From assembly GCF_000143415.4 (NCBI RefSeq), contig NW_003314294.1:167116-231115 (forward strand): 64,000 bases of DNA, read 5' to 3'. Shown here one piece after another: positions 1 through 10,200 of the stretch. The DNA is from Selaginella moellendorffii (Eukaryota; Streptophyta; Lycopodiopsida; Selaginellales; Selaginellaceae). The notes beneath the pieces were generated by a model. That model saw only the letters and a list, made by a program, of their open reading frames with translations, was not told where the DNA came from and did not search any database. Each line of letters opens with the position of its first letter. The first letter of the stretch is position 1. The position numbers and the translations under genes are program-made.

Positions 1-29
1 AGCAAGTCTAAGATGATCACATCGAGCAG

Positions 30-280
30 GCTTTAGAAACGAAACCAAGACCTCGGCTTGCTGTGGAACTGGCGGGGCTTACAACTTCAACTCAACCAAG
101 CTCTGTGGCAAAGACTTCCAACCCGAGAGCACCACTCTGAAGCCGTCCGAGTTCGTCAGCTGGGATGGCATCCACTTTTCCGAAGCTTTCTACGAGCACC
201 TGTCCAAGGCCCTGCTCACTGGGAAGTACCTGGATCCCCCTCTCGACTTCTCGGAGCTTTGCAAACTTGGCAACGTGTAG
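30..280 (+). CDS. GDSL esterase/lipase, last exon (5' part outside window)
   Basis: The final exon of a secreted GDSL/SGNH hydrolase that would hydrolyse ester bonds of lipids or cell-wall polymers. The reading frame carries the ACCGTGG turn typical of plant GDSL proteins and block V, WDGIHFSEA, which holds the catalytic Asp and His. It ends in TAG at 278-280. The frame is closed by TGA at 14-16, so the exon must start after a splice acceptor. The CAG at 27-29 fits, and the family places an intron at the same point (compare the last exon of the GDSL gene ending at 21483). The Ser-containing block I lies upstream, outside the window. Family call is firm; the exact exon border is inferred. Confidence 0.85.
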
Positions 281-610
281 CTCAGCTCAGCCGGAGAAAT
301 AAGTTACGCTCTCTTCTTTTTCATGTTCCGCCACTTGTCCTTGAGATCCTGGCCTGTTCTACTGGGATGAAACTTTCCCATGCCGAATTGAAGTATCGTT
401 GTCCACCTGGAGCCGTACTGCTGATAGCCTTTCTGGAAACAGTATCAAACGTTACAAAGAATAAATATCTCATCGTTTTGAATACCCTGAGTGTTTCTTC
501 TTCCAGTGAGTTCCATACCATCTTCTTGCGACGGACATTAGGAATCGATGCTCTTCCACTGCACGAAGCATGTTAAAGAATAGGAAACAAAAGTGAAGCG
601 AAAGCATAGT
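281..610. other. convergent 3' flanks
   Basis: Short intergenic stretch between the stop codon of the + strand GDSL gene and the stop codon of the minus-strand PHD gene. It should hold both 3' UTRs. I see no coding pattern; the open frames here are chance. Confidence 0.6.
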
Positions 611-2448
611 TTACTTGGAATTCGTCTTTCGTGGATAATCACTGTCGTCATCGTCCTCGTCATCTTCTTCATCCGAGCTGCTGCTTCTCGCACGGTGTTT
701 CCGTGCGTGAGCTTCATCTTTCGAGCCCGACGGTTCCTCAACTTTGAGTTGAACTTGATGTTCCACCAGGTTCTCCTTTTCCTTGTCTTCTACTTGCTTA
801 AGTACTTGGTGCGATGCTGTCAAGCTTTCAAGCTTTTCTTTAGCCCGGTCCGCTTCTAACTGTGCCTTGGCAAGCTTTTCCATGGCTTTCTTGTACACAC
901 ATTTCGGACAGGACCAGCCTTCTCCTTCACGAATCTGCTCTCTTGCCATGCACTTTGGATGAAGAGCAATCGGGCAGTCGTCACAGCGGACTAGTTTGCC
1001 TCGCAGCTCGCACATGTAGCATTTGTCCGAGTCTTTAGCGCGACTGTCTTCAATGTTCTTCTCTCCTGTCTCTAAACTTTCACGACCATTCTTGTCGACT
1101 GTTTTCGGGCCCTCAGGATCATCTTCATCCACTGCCTTCGAGCCTTCACGGCCATCCTCGTCTTCTTCACGGCCATTCTCGGCAGGCCTACTTTTCTCGA
1201 CCACCTTTGAGCCCTCTCGGTCATCGTCCGAGTCCAAGTTTATAACTTCTACCTCATGCATCCCCTTTCTTTGTTTGAGCTTCGGCTTAACGTCTGAAAG
1301 GGATAGTTCATCGTCGTCCTCCATTAGCATCCTCCTCTTCGACCTGCGTGTGCTGACATTCCCACTGTGAATGATCTTAGGAGCTTCGAAAGGCTGCTTT
1401 TCTGGCGGAGCCGACGGTGTAGCGTGATTCTCTGTCCCCCTTTCCTCCACACTGTTCTTCTCACCTTCGCAACTCCCTTCCTGAAATTTTGCGTGCTTTT
1501 CTGGCACTGGCGGAGCCGATGGTGCAGCGTGATCCTCTGTCCCATTTTTCTCCACACTATTCTTCTCACCTTCACAACTCACTTCCTGAAAGTTTACAGG
1601 TTGCAGCTCCAAGAGATGATAAAAAGAAAAGACTTACATCGATGCTTCCTCTTCGTGGGGGAGACTTGAATGCCTTGTCCGGGGATCCGTCAATCACCAC
1701 TGTGGTGTCGTCACTCCCGACGGACATATGCCTTGGAGACAAACGTTCCGGTGGTACCCCATCGTTTTGCTCGTTTTCTTCGTCGACTGGAGGCATGCCT
1801 CTTTGCTGCTCCTGCTTCTCCAACGACCTTGCTACAGGCGGGTAAAGCCCATTCGTATAGTCATCAGCAATCTATGGAGGAAAAAAAAGATAAGAAAAGG
1901 ATCCCAAGGTTTGCTAAGAACATCCCAAGGATTCACGAAGCAAAAAAATCACCTTGTCTAGAACAGGAGCTTCCAGGCCTTGCCTTTTCCTTTGGACGAA
2001 CCGAAACAACTCGGTCCTGGAATTGGCATCACCAATCTAGGTAGAAACGAGCGTGAGCTTTGGGAGGAAGAACGAAACGAAAAATGAAGAAACGAAGAAA
2101 CGAACGAAAAACAAATTAAAAAAAATCACTTGCCAGTTGAAGCATGCCGCTAACATCTTCGTCGGGGGACGCCAGCGCCAAGATCAGCTCTTCTGCGCCG
2201 CAATCTCGATCCAAAATCTCTTCCGAGACGAGCATCTCTTGGAACTGCCGCAGCGCCAGGCCCTTGCACAGCGATGGAATCGCGGCAGCATTGGGAACGT
2301 AGACTGCGAGCTCTAGAATCAAGGAAAAATCCCAGAGTGTGAGCGACGCCAGAAAGAAGATCGCGCAGTGATTACCTCGCAGCGTCTCGGTGGAGACATC
2401 GGGCTGCCGCGCGAGTTTGTCCAGTATCCATTGCCAAGGAAGCGCCAT
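611..2448 (-). CDS. PHD-finger nuclear protein, 5 exons, about 514 aa
   Basis: Spliced model on the minus strand: 2448-2376, 2312-2134, 2036-1953, 1871-1638, 1585-611. All phases agree. A single PHD zinc finger sits near residues 380-425 (CYMCELRGKLVRCDDCP, then HPKC and CPKC), a module that usually reads histone H3 tails, so a chromatin role is likely. The N-terminal 150 residues are well ordered and helical in look but I do not recognise them. The middle is acidic, with two tandem copies of a unit of about 35 residues (SCEGEKNSVE...SAPP). The C terminus has a coiled-coil-like KAQLEADRAKEKLESL segment, then an acidic serine tail. Intron 2 begins with GC (2133-2132, GCAAGT) rather than GT. 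Only 38 bp separate its ATG from that of PNO1. Confidence 0.8.
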
Positions 2449-2486
2449 TTACCCTAAAATTCATTTGCCCAAGTTTTAGGGTTCTT
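2449..2486. promoter_or_regulatory. 38-bp divergent promoter with two telo-box motifs
   Basis: The whole gap between the two start codons of the PHD gene (minus) and PNO1 (plus). It holds ACCCTAAAA at 2451-2459 and TTTTAGGGTT at 2474-2483, that is, one telo-box (AAACCCTAA type) in each orientation. Telo-boxes are known in plants near the start sites of ribosome-biogenesis and translation genes, which suits PNO1. Transcription must start inside or beyond this interval, so the two 5' UTRs are tiny or overlap. Confidence 0.6.
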
Positions 2487-3409
2487 ATGGCGGCGATGGC
2501 GATGGAGGTGGATGCCGCCCCGGCGCCAGCGGCTGGAGAGCCGGATCTACCTCCAATGAAGGTGAAATTCGAGCCGCTATCAGCTCACGAGATGCAGGGA
2601 GGGAAGGTCCAGTTTAGAAGAATTGCGGTTCCTTCGCACAGGTACACGCCACTCAAGAAGCACTGGTTAGAGATTTACACGCCCGTGGTGGAGCAGATGA
2701 AAATTGACCTTCGGATGAATCTTAAGGTAAGCGCATTCTTTCCTTTAGGAAGATTTGCTTCATTGCTTGCAAAGATTTTCCTTGGAACTTGTTTTGATCG
2801 GTCGATAGTTTTTTCTTTCTTTGGCCTTCTTTTCGGTGTTCGAGTGGATTGCTTCTAGTGCTTCATTGCTTGCTTCTTTGCAAACCATTTCCATATCGTT
2901 CGTGTCCGAGTGGATTGCGGCTTCGATTTTTTACTAGACAAGAAGATGAGATTTGAAAGAACTCTCCGATGTTTTCTCTTTTGCAGACTCGCAAAGTGGA
3001 ACTCAAGACGAAGAGAGACACTCCAGACACAAGTGCCCTCCAAAAGAGCGCCGATTTCATCCATGCTTTCCTTCTGGGCTTCGACATCGCCGACGCCATC
3101 GCGCTCCTCCGCCTCGACGACTTATACGTGGACTCGTTCGAGGTCAAGGACGTAAAGTCGCTCAAAGGCGACCACCTTTCGCGAGCAATCGGCAGGCTCT
3201 CCGGCAAAGGCGGCAAGACAAAGTTCGCCATCGAGAACTCGACACGAACAAGAATAGTCATCGCCGACTCGAGAATTCACATCCTGGGAGCGTTTGCCAA
3301 CATCAGAATCGCCAGAGACGCGCTGTGCAGTCTCATTTTGGGATCCCCGGCAGGCAAAGTCTACTCCCGGCTTAGAACTATAGGGAACCGGCTGGCCGAG
3401 AGAAGCTAG
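2487..3409 (+). CDS. PNO1: PNO1/Dim2 RNA-binding protein (KH domain), 2 exons, 220 aa
   Basis: Exons 2487-2726 and 2987-3409, joined in phase 0 across a 260-bp intron (AAG|GTAAGC ... TTGCAG|ACT). PNO1 (Dim2) is a nucleolar/cytosolic KH-domain factor of 40S maturation that binds pre-18S rRNA near its 3' end with NOB1 and DIM1. Recognisable features are PLKKHWLEIYTPVVEQMKIDLRMNLK, the segment FLLGFDIADAIALLRLDDLY, HLSRAIGRLSGKGGKTKFAIEN, and the C-terminal KH part ILGAFANIRIARDALCSLILG. The length fits plant orthologues. The first ATG was chosen because it directly follows the telo-box promoter. Confidence 0.93.
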
Positions 3410-3620
3410 AACGCACAGCCAGGTCTTACCGAGCTCAAATTCAGGGAAAAAGAAGAGAGAAGCTCTGGTACGTAGCTACCATTTCAATGCATGCTTCTTG
3501 CGTTTGTTTTCGTGTTCTTTTTTTCTCGTAACGTCTTTTGCTCCTAACACGTACGCTGCATGATCGTGGCTTGAGCTATTTAATCTCCTTTTCCAGCAAG
3601 CTTCTTGCGGCAGATAAACA

Positions 3621-4235
3621 ATGGATCACCGCTACATCACTCTCGCGCTGTTTGCAATCGTCACGCTCTCGAGCAAGGCAGGATCATCAACTCTCAGCCA
3701 TCTCGCAGCAGCGCGTCTCCGCCTCGCCGCCACCACCTCGGACGATCAAACCGCGGGAAACTCCACCGTCAGCGACCAGGACAACGGCCTCCACGACTGT
3801 CGCGAGTTCTACATCCACGACATCCTCAACGGGACCGAGGCCGGGATGGAAGCCAGCGCTTACTTGATCGCCAGGCCGGCCGAGTTCTTCGCCAATAACT
3901 TTGGAGCGATTCTGGTGATGGACGACAAGATCACCATTCACCCCGACTACAACACCACCGAGATTGGAAGAGCTCAAGGGACGTACACGGTTGTGAATCA
4001 CTACGGCTCTCCCGAGCTGCTCTACGAGTTTGCGGCCGTGTTTAATGGCGGGGAGAAGATCTGCTTCTTCGGACACAGGCCGATCGACGAGCCAAGCTCC
4101 GAGTTAGCGGCGTTTTCGTGTGGGGGACACGGAAAACTCACGCAAGGCATAACTCTTGCTCGCTTCTCGGCCGTCTACTTCTCTCCCTCGGGGTTGAACG
4201 AGATCATTCGTGTAGTGATGTGTAAATTCATCTGA
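3621..4235 (+). CDS. dirigent-domain protein, single exon, 204 aa
   Basis: A secreted dirigent protein. Dirigent proteins steer the stereochemistry of monolignol radical coupling (lignans) or related cell-wall chemistry. The N terminus has a hydrophobic signal peptide (ITLALFAIVTLSS, cleavage near residue 20-25). The mature part shows FYIHDILNG, FGAILVMDDKIT, IGRAQGTYTVV and a late FSCGGHGKLTQGITLARF, in the order and spacing of the family. N-glycosylation sites (NGT, NTT) are present. No intron is needed. The substrate cannot be told from the sequence. Confidence 0.9.
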   Translation: MDHRYITLALFAIVTLSSKAGSSTLSHLAAARLRLAATTSDDQTAGNSTVSDQDNGLHDCREFYIHDILNGTEAGMEASAYLIARPAEFFANNFGAILVMDDKITIHPDYNTTEIGRAQGTYTVVNHYGSPELLYEFAAVFNGGEKICFFGHRPIDEPSSELAAFSCGGHGKLTQGITLARFSAVYFSPSGLNEIIRVVMCKFI

Positions 4236-4360
4236 TCGAATTAATAATTCTATTAATTAGCTAAATGTGATCGTTTGCTGATGGTAGCAACTGCCATTTC
4301 CCTGTTCTTGGGAGAAAAGCGCGATACACTACACTTAATAAACTCTATTATCCAATTATG

Positions 4361-4542
4361 GCTATATCCGACGTACATCCATCTAACGGCCTACGGGGTT
4401 TCACATTTGCTATATCCCAGCCGTCCATCTAACGGCCCTCCTTCCTTACGACAACAGCTGTATCCAAGCCGTCCATCTAACGGCCCTCCTTCCTTACGAC
4501 AGTAGCTATATCCCAGCCGTCCATCGAACGGCCCTCCTCCCT
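4361..4542 (+). repeat. 48-bp tandem repeat, about 3.8 copies
   Basis: Units start at 4361, 4409, 4457 and 4505, exactly 48 bp apart. The first is degenerate, the next two almost identical, the last truncated. Each contains CCATCTAACGG or CCATCGAACGG; the last three extend it to GCCGTCCATC(T/G)AACGGC, a short inverted repeat. The array ends about 90 bp before the ATG of the B3 gene, so it lies in its proximal promoter. Confidence 0.9.
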
Positions 4543-4634
4543 TCAAATATTTTGAGTGAGTGAGCGGCAATTCACAAGAACGCGTCGCTCTCCTCTCCAT
4601 TCCATTGCGCTAGGGTTTCTTGCGACGCGACGCG

Positions 4635-5529
4635 ATGGCGGACGACAATGCGCCAAGGTGAGATTTCTTGTCTAGCGCTGCTCGCAGGCATCGGCAGCCA
4701 TGCGGTGATGGATCGATGCGTGTTTTTCTTGATCGAAAAATATTTTGGTGATTCCAGGCGACGACGGAGGGGATCGCAGGCTGGAGCCGAGCTTCCTGAG
4801 CTTCAGGATGAGCATCACCGCAAGTAATTCTCTTTCCTTTCTAGCCTGGACAGTAGAGCGGGATATAGCGATTGTGTTTTTTTGTGTGTGTGTGTGTGTG
4901 TGTGATCGATTGAATTGTCGTGTTTCCAGACGGGGAAGGAAGAGATCGCATGGAGACGAGCTTCGAAACGAGGAGCCTCACGGGAACAGGTAAATCTAGT
5001 TTCTTTCTCACTTCGAAAGTTTTGATGTGTCTTTCTTTCTTATAGAGGGAATGACCATGACGTACCAATATGCCGACGACGAGCAGCGACTCATGAGCTT
5101 GGGCTGCAAGAGGACGACGCAATCCACCCCATGAGGTAATCTCCCAGTTCTTCCTGCTTGAAATCCTAATCTCCTCCTGTGAAATCCTGGACCAGAGGAC
5201 GAAATCCAGTCACGTTTCAAAAGCATCTCACGGCATCGGATGTGGATGTGGACCTGAATCGGTTGGTGATACCAAAACACTCTCGACGATTCTTCATGGA
5301 GGCGGGAGATGAAGCCATCCTAGGTCGGGGGGGCATTCTCTGCAGGAAGCTCAAAGTGCAGCGTGGAGATCTCCAGTGGAGGTTGGAGACTCGTTTCCTC
5401 TTTCCCGGATCCTTCTACCTCCTTGGCTGGAACAATGTGATAGAAAGCTTGTCCCTTCAGGCTAATCAAACTGTGACGTTCGAGAAGATCCAGAGGTACC
5501 AGTTCACACTCGATGTAGCAGATCACTAG
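4635..5529 (+). CDS. small B3-domain DNA-binding protein, 5 exons, 190 aa
   Basis: Exons 4635-4657, 4758-4823, 4930-4989, 5046-5135 and 5196-5529; all four introns are phase 2 with GT...AG ends. The last exon encodes a B3 DNA-binding domain of the plant ABI3/RAV/ARF type: FQKHLTASDVDVDLNRLVIPK, SRRFF, then LQWRLETRFLFPGSFYLLGWNNVIESLSL and VTFEKIQ. The preceding exons encode a short basic/acidic leader (repeats of R-G-R and H-E-L-type segments). There is no second domain, so the protein is a minimal B3 factor. A TAGGGTTT telo-box-like motif at about 4612-4619 and the 48-bp repeat lie upstream. The spliced leader is inferred from frames only, but the B3 call is strong. Confidence 0.82.
4883..4904 (+). 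repeat. (TG)11 microsatellite
   Basis: Uninterrupted TG dinucleotide run within intron 2 of the B3 gene. Confidence 0.95.
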
Positions 5530-5917
5530 GAAGAAATGAAAGAAACAAATCAACATTCGGTTAACTTCCTAGGATAATCTTCCAGTGCAATGCTCCTCCC
5601 TCGCATCCAAGCCGAGAACCTTTGTGTTGACTCAAGGATCGAGACTGGCAGCCTCACATTGTCTTTGTGGCGATTCTCCTGTCTTGCAGAAAAGGAACAA
5701 ATCCTGGATGATTTCTGACGATCAAGAAGCTCTCCAGAGAGCAAACGACGCTCCACTGCCTGCTTGAGATCACAGTGATCTTTGTGGTCAGCATGCATGC
5801 GCCAAGAACAGTGCTTTCAAGTAGAAATTATTTCAAGCGATAGTCGCCGTTCATTGCTTATTGACCAGCAACCCGTTGACTTACTGTAAGTAATACCCTA
5901 CCCTAACTTTAGGGCCA
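5530..5917. other. intergenic, B3 to F-box
   Basis: No convincing gene. A telo-box-like pair (TACCCTAACTTTAGGG type, about 5890-5910) sits just before the F-box start codon. Confidence 0.5.
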
Positions 5918-6727
5918 ATGGAGCTTCTTGGCTGGATGCTGTGGGATATCTTCCGCCATTTCGATCTCCAAACTCTTCTTCGTGCCAGGCTCGTGTGCAA
6001 AGAATGGGATTCTCTCATCTCCCACAACTTCTCCAGGTTTTATGGCGATCAGCCAGCAGTCATGGCGTTGTTTACAAGCACTACGGAGGTATGGTTCCCG
6101 TTCTCCAAATCACAGCCTAGCTTGAAATTAAACGTTGGGTACGATCAAATATATCGCTCGTTGCCTGCTGCCTGGGTATCAAATGGATTGATAGCCGGAT
6201 GGTTGTCAAAAAGCCCTTCTGATCTATTCGTATGGAACCCTTTGACCAACCGGCGAAAGATTTTCCCCAACAAAGAGACTCTCGAAGAAGAGTTTATAGT
6301 GGATCCAGTCACACGGAATTACAACCTGTGGGTTTACCAGTATATGGGTGACAATGCCCTTCTTTATGAATCTCAGACGGGAGAATGGTCAAAGATCAAG
6401 AAAAGATATCCGGGCTGGAACGTTAAGTATATGGTTCATTGTGATTTAAGCAATTTGAGTATCTGGGATGTCGAGTGCAACCCGATGAGACGGGTTGCAA
6501 ATCTACCTTTGCGCAATGAATGGATGACACGTTTTTATGAGGAGAGAAATTATCCCTCCCTTTGTGATAGCAACTTTGTGGGGAATATGGTAATTTGCAG
6601 CTTTATGTTCCATGGATTTTACGCAGCATATGACTTGGTTCATGGCATTTGGGACACTTTCCTAACAGTGGAACTAGAGTGTGCTGATGGACAAGAAGTT
6701 TTTGTGCCAAGCTTGGACAAGCCTTGA
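5918..6727 (+). CDS. F-box protein, single exon, 269 aa
   Basis: The N-terminal 45 residues form an F-box (LGWMLWDIFRHFDLQTLLRARLVCKEWDSLI), the SKP1-binding module of SCF ubiquitin ligases. The remainder has the pattern of an F-box-associated/kelch-like beta-propeller (FVWNPLTNRRKIFP, LLYESQTGEWSKIK), which would pick the substrate. It is shorter than usual for F-box/kelch proteins (350-400 aa), so the propeller may be incomplete. The ATG starts directly at the F-box. Target unknown. Confidence 0.8.
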   Translation: MELLGWMLWDIFRHFDLQTLLRARLVCKEWDSLISHNFSRFYGDQPAVMALFTSTTEVWFPFSKSQPSLKLNVGYDQIYRSLPAAWVSNGLIAGWLSKSPSDLFVWNPLTNRRKIFPNKETLEEEFIVDPVTRNYNLWVYQYMGDNALLYESQTGEWSKIKKRYPGWNVKYMVHCDLSNLSIWDVECNPMRRVANLPLRNEWMTRFYEERNYPSLCDSNFVGNMVICSFMFHGFYAAYDLVHGIWDTFLTVELECADGQEVFVPSLDKP

Positions 6728-6885
6728 AGTATTTACATTATGTTTAAATTTACACAAATAAAAACAGATAAGTTTATTTTAAATAATTTGATCTTTAGGA
6801 TATACAATGCTTCCTGATTCTAAACAAACATCCCACGGTTCCTTTTTAACCAAACCTGTAACAAGACACGTAGCGCCAAATATAT

Positions 6886-7078
6886 AGTAGCTCCTCTCTT
6901 GTTTCACTTCCCCTCATACAAACCCAGCAGCTTCTCCGCCGGTGTCACCCCGTTATCTCAGCTATGTCGTTGGGAAATCCAGCTTCCTTATACCCTCATC
7001 TTAACAGCCCGTCCCGGAACCCCTTTAGTCAACCATCTTTGAAACCGATTCCAGAGCTTCTTCGTCGGCAAGTGAGGC
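6886..7078 (-). pseudogene. decayed 3' fragment of glutamate-cysteine ligase (GSH1)
   Basis: This stretch matches the last third of the intact GSH1 gene at 17089-18600. It shares the segments around GACGAAGAAGCTCTGGAATC, TTCCGGGACGGGC, GGTGACACCGGC and GTATGAGGGGAAGTG, in the same order and strand. At least two internal deletions and several frameshifts are visible. It is a broken duplicate. Confidence 0.88.
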
Positions 7079-7089
7079 AGCAGCATTAT

Positions 7090-7720
7090 CGTTGCTAGTC
7101 AACGATATCTTCCGCTCTATTTCCCTACAGCCGTGACCTCCAGGAGGAGTGGATTGATCCTCGCGGCTTTGTTTCCAACCTTTTCTGAAAAAAAATCCCA
7201 CAGATTTTTGTTATTTACAGAGAAAGCGTGAGCATGGTAGACAAAGATAATACCTGTTTTGATGAGCTAAGGACACCATTGGTTTGTGGGAGCTCGGAGT
7301 CTTGCTGATGACATTTTGTCCACTGCTGAACTCCATAACTTTTGCAATTGAGGCCGACGACACTAGCAGTTGAGAAACTTCTCAAAGGCTCTGAAGAACT
7401 TTCCATTTCTTCTGCGTTCTTATTCAAAACCCAGAGTGCCTGATTGTAACCAAATCGGATGGGGAGTTCAAGAGATGCGTTTTTTCCAGACACTTACTGC
7501 TGCAAAGATGACGAAGCAGTGGGTCGAACAAGTGCTGAGCTCGTGTGCCCGTATTCCTGGCTCTTTCCTGGAGAGCTTGTCTTCTGCGCCTATTTGAAAA
7601 GCTCGCGCTTCGTCAGTGGAGCATCAGATCCAACTCTTTCCACGCTAATTGTTTTGAACAACGAAAACACAAAACGCAGACATATACAAGTCGAAAAGGA
7701 ACTTAGTTACACTTCTGTAC
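7090..7720 (-). other. possible coding remnant, minus strand
   Basis: Minus-strand frames here stay open and can be joined by a plausible intron (donor AAACAG|GTATTA near 7250, acceptor TTTTCAG|AAAAGG near 7190), giving a Ser/Lys-rich peptide of roughly 110 residues ending in TAG near 7135. I do not recognise it. It lies directly upstream of the GSH1 fragment on the same strand. Could be the 3' end of a small gene or a relic. Confidence 0.25.
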
Positions 7721-7849
7721 TTGTTTGAAAGTTTTCATTGTTTGAACCTGAACATATGTTTGCCAAAGTTGTACCACCTTGATGATGATCAACCCTTTTG
7801 ATAAAGCATCAAAGTCATCCATATCCTGGTTCCAACCGATTGGCACGTT

Positions 7850-8800
7850 CTAGTAAATCAACAATGGAGATCACGTGCTCCACACTTGGAAGTTGGAAGT
7901 ATTCCATCCCCTCGTCGGCCAAACCAGTTTAGCAGCAGGTGACGAGTCCGGTTTAACTTTTCGAACAGATCAAACACTGAGTCCCTGTCCCCTTGATGGC
8001 TGTACCCTGCGATCAGTGCGCTGCAGGAATCGGGCTTTACTCCCTGGAGGCTCATACTTGGGAAATCTTGCAAGGCGAGCTCGATGTTGCCACTCTCGTA
8101 ATCGATCCTGATGTTCCATGAAACGACGTCTTTGATCAAGATCTTGTGAAAAACCCGACATCATCAGCCAAACTCCGTATGTAGAGGCTAAACAGGTCAG
8201 ATGAAACACTTTGCGTACAAATCAATGAGACTGTTGGAGACGAAAACGCTGGAAGAAATCCCTGTCCCTGTTGTTCTTGCGAACTGCGAGTAAATCTCTC
8301 CGCCCCTATCCAGCGATCCCAGATTCAAGCATCGAGCACGGCCATCACAGTCCGAGCATTCCATCTTCCAAGAGCATAAGCCCACAGAGCTCTAATGCTA
8401 CCTCGTCTTCCCCTCCTAGCAAGCAGGCTCTAGAGGTTTTCCAGGCGGCCAAGTGGGGAAGAAAGGACGTGGTTTTGTGGAGTGCGATGATAAGCGCCGC
8501 TCTCACGCTGCCACTTCTTCCATAGAAATCCACCAGGGCGCTGGCCACGAAGCCGTCCACCAAGAATCCACCGCTCTGAGGAGCCAAGCAAGCCCCTCTC
8601 CCCTGGAAGAAATATTTCACCCCTTTTCTCTAGCGGCCAGCGAAGAACAGGAGACCTGTGACGAAGCTCCGGCCGTTTGGATCCATCCCCTCGGCGTACA
8701 AACGCGAGAATGTGGCTGGCCACACCGCGCGTTGATGCAGTTCCACGACGCCACAGTGCCGGCGACGCCTCGTCCATCCTGCCCCAATCACTTGATGTTC
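7850..8800 (-). pseudogene. decayed PLS-type PPR gene
   Basis: Pieces of PPR repeats occur in shifting minus-strand frames: KDVVSWNIRIDYESGN, GVKPDSCSALIAGYSHQGD, VFVSNSLIDLYAKC and DGFVASALVDFYGRSGSV. The order fits one PPR gene, but stops and frameshifts break it about every 100-250 bp. PPR proteins bind organelle RNA; this copy cannot make one. Confidence 0.75.
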
Positions 8801-8939
8801 TTCAGGAGAGCCATCCAGCTGGATTTTGCCGGTGGGTTTAGAGTTTATGGCATGATTTCATATGTGGCATTACTTTCTTCACCGTCTTGCACACTTCTTG
8901 AACCTGGGAGAGCGAGTGCTGGTATCTTTTGCCTGCCTG

Positions 8940-10200
8940 GTTTAGAGTTTATGGCGGGAGAGTAGAGTGAAGCTAAACGTGATAACTTGATCGATGGCTG
9001 CTGCAAGGCGTCGATGGTGGAGTTTTTCAAGACGATGAGCTCCGGCAGTGGCTGTGTTCCAGACGTGGTGAATTTTAACAGCTTGCGCAAGGGGCTGTGC
9101 TCGACCGAGAGGATGAGCAAGGCTTTCGTGCTCTTTGAGTACATGTCCAAGGCTGGTTGCTAAGCAATAGCACTCTTCTCCACGGGCTTTGCAAGGCCGG
9201 GAGGACAAGATGGTCTTATACTTTCTTTGTTACCGGGCTTTGCAAGGCAAACCGGGTGGCCGAGGCTTTAGCGGGATTCTCTGCAAGAAAGGTCAGAGAT
9301 GTTGCTCGTCGAGATGGTGGGGAGATGCTTCGGTCACAAAAGTGTCACTGTGGAGGAAGGCCAGATCACTGTTCGATGCTTTTGAGCTCTTTGCGTTTCT
9401 TATAGAGCTCCATCAACTTTGGTAACAGTCACCCCTGGGTTTATTGATTAATCTTTTGTACTTTTTTCTCCCAGGTTCAAGAAGTGTTCAAGATGGTGAA
9501 GAATTTAATGTTACGAGTAAATTTTTTATTTTATTTTAATCACTTAACCACTCCTTAGACCTCTTTTTCACAACTTCAAGTGTTGAGTTTTTCAACACTT
9601 TGATCCATGTGGTATGCAAGTCCAAGAGGGGTGTGCTGCTGTTCCAGAGAACGAAAAGCATGGAGGACTTTTACTGCCCTCCAAACTTGGAAATGTACAA
9701 CATCCTGGTGGACAGCCACTAGGCAGCTGGATGAGGCTCAGGAGCTCATGAAGGAGATGACCACCTACAGCCTACCTTCAGAGGTGACTTGATCGCGCCT
9801 GTGACCTGCTGGAAGAGTTGAGCCAGGAGGAGCTTTCCCAGATTCCTTGACAGACATCTCCATCTGCAACGCTCTGAGCACAGCCAGTGAGTTGACTACG
9901 CTCTGAGCCACCTAGAGACAATGAAAGCTACAGGATCGACGCTGGACGTTTGTGGCGAGATGGTCACTGCAAAATGCACACTGGAACATACGTCACTGTG
10001 TAGGCTGCAATCTTTCAGGAGATGGTGAAGAGTGCTGTCGTCCCAGACAGAGTCTTGTACCATCTTGTATCACTCGCTTAGCTGCTTAACTCAAGTGACT
10101 ATGTGATGCACAAGATCACCGTGCAAGGCAAGGAAGGCCAAGGATGCTTGAGATCTCGTGGAGAGGGACGGCTTCCCAGCCAATGCCCATATCAATGTGG
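8940..10200 (+). pseudogene. decayed P-class PPR gene
   Basis: Plus-strand fragments of P-class PPR repeats: GCVPDVVNFNSLRKGLC at about 9045-9100, LLHGLCKAG at about 9170-9200, YNILVDSH at about 9690, QLDEAQELMKEM at about 9720-9760. Frameshifts and stops separate them. A related decayed copy lies at 11880-12475, sharing the stretch around CAGACGTGGTGA and CAAGGGGCTGTGC. Confidence 0.7.

Noticed and set aside
58-576. 172-codon open frame
   Set aside because: Out-of-frame reading of the GDSL last exon plus its 3' flank.
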